In this document: in pieces, positions 14,251 through 14,289 of the stretch
Layout: each line of letters starts with the position of its first letter
Numbering within the stretch: the first letter of the stretch is position 1
Assembly: GCA_022592445.1 (NCBI GenBank)
Contig: JABYQR010000642.1
Span: 1 to 14,289 of the forward strand
Length of the DNA: 14,289 nucleotides
Reading direction: 5' to 3'
Origin: Cytidiella melzeri
Lineage: Eukaryota > Basidiomycota > Agaricomycetes > Polyporales > Irpicaceae
Position numbers and translations under genes: made by a program
Notes under the pieces: model-generated
Databases searched by the model: none
Told to the model about the DNA's origin: nothing
The model's input: the letters and a program-made list of their open reading frames with translations, nothing else

Positions 14251-14289
14251 TGCGCTACGTGATGGTCGTGACTCGAAGCAGAACAAGAG

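Larger units (their letters stand above)
8646..14289 (-). mobile_element. Ty1/copia-type element B, degenerate, 5' end outside window
   Basis: Minus strand, in order from the right edge: ORF0, gag, protease, integrase, reverse transcriptase, RNase H, polypurine tract, 3' LTR. The PR-IN-RT-RH order defines Ty1/copia. The coding region carries three frameshifts (near 12630, 11850 and 11375), one in-frame stop (9725-9723) and an integrase active-site change, so it cannot transpose by itself. No LTR or PBS is seen between gag and the window edge, so at least 650 bp separates the 5' LTR from gag. The left flank gaggc (8641-8645) is the predicted target duplication. Confidence 0.9.

Overview
The window looks like a gene-poor, transposon-rich stretch of a fungal nuclear genome, most likely a basidiomycete. 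This rests on several Ty1/copia LTR retrotransposons in various states of decay, one intron-type, Ser/Pro-rich gene with no recognisable domain, and short introns with fungal-type splice signals. No taxonomic marker gene is present. Nearly every real coding signal is on the minus strand.

Layout, left to right. (1) 1-1996: 5' end of a GC-rich copia element, called A: an intact gag-protease frame running off the left edge, a tRNA-iMet-type primer-binding site (PBS) and a 171-bp LTR. (2) 1997-5528: a second copia element, called D, interrupted by A 17 codons into its gag. D has a ~523-bp LTR and PBS, then about 3 kb of extra sequence before gag with three ORFs (91, ~416 and 44 codons) of unknown function, a 3' splice site, and a methionine-free ORF ('ORF0', ~199 aa) whose stop overlaps the gag ATG. 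(3) 5529-6868: pieces of an unrecognised Ser/Pro-rich gene, apparently cut by D. (4) 6869-8640: no convincing gene; several copies of a 14-bp motif. (5) 8646-14289: a third copia element, called B: 512-bp 3' LTR, polypurine tract, RNase H, reverse transcriptase, integrase, protease and gag, broken by three frameshifts and one stop, then a second ORF0 ending in TAATG at gag. Its 5' LTR lies beyond the right edge.

The most interesting feature is the ORF0 module in D and B. The two ORF0 proteins are homologous but diverged and contain no Met. The sense strand from a predicted 3' splice site to the gag AUG has 0 ATG in any frame in B (about 576 nt) and 1 in D (about 612 nt), while the antisense strand of the same intervals has 14 and 9. 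Both ORF0 frames have a CTG codon with A at -3 and G at +4 near their start, followed by Ala, and both end in a stop that overlaps the gag ATG (ATGA in D, TAATG in B), with gag in the -1 frame. Together this suggests a spliced, CUG-initiated upstream protein that ribosomes leakily scan past, or reinitiate after, to make Gag. It resembles the leaky-scanning design of rice tungro bacilliform pararetrovirus. I know of no description of this for Ty1/copia elements, but I could not search.

Reading of D: the PBS-proximal leader has a consensus 5' splice site (GTGAGT) and ORF0 has a 3' splice site. The three extra ORFs would sit inside that intron, so unspliced RNA could express them and spliced RNA could express ORF0 and Gag.
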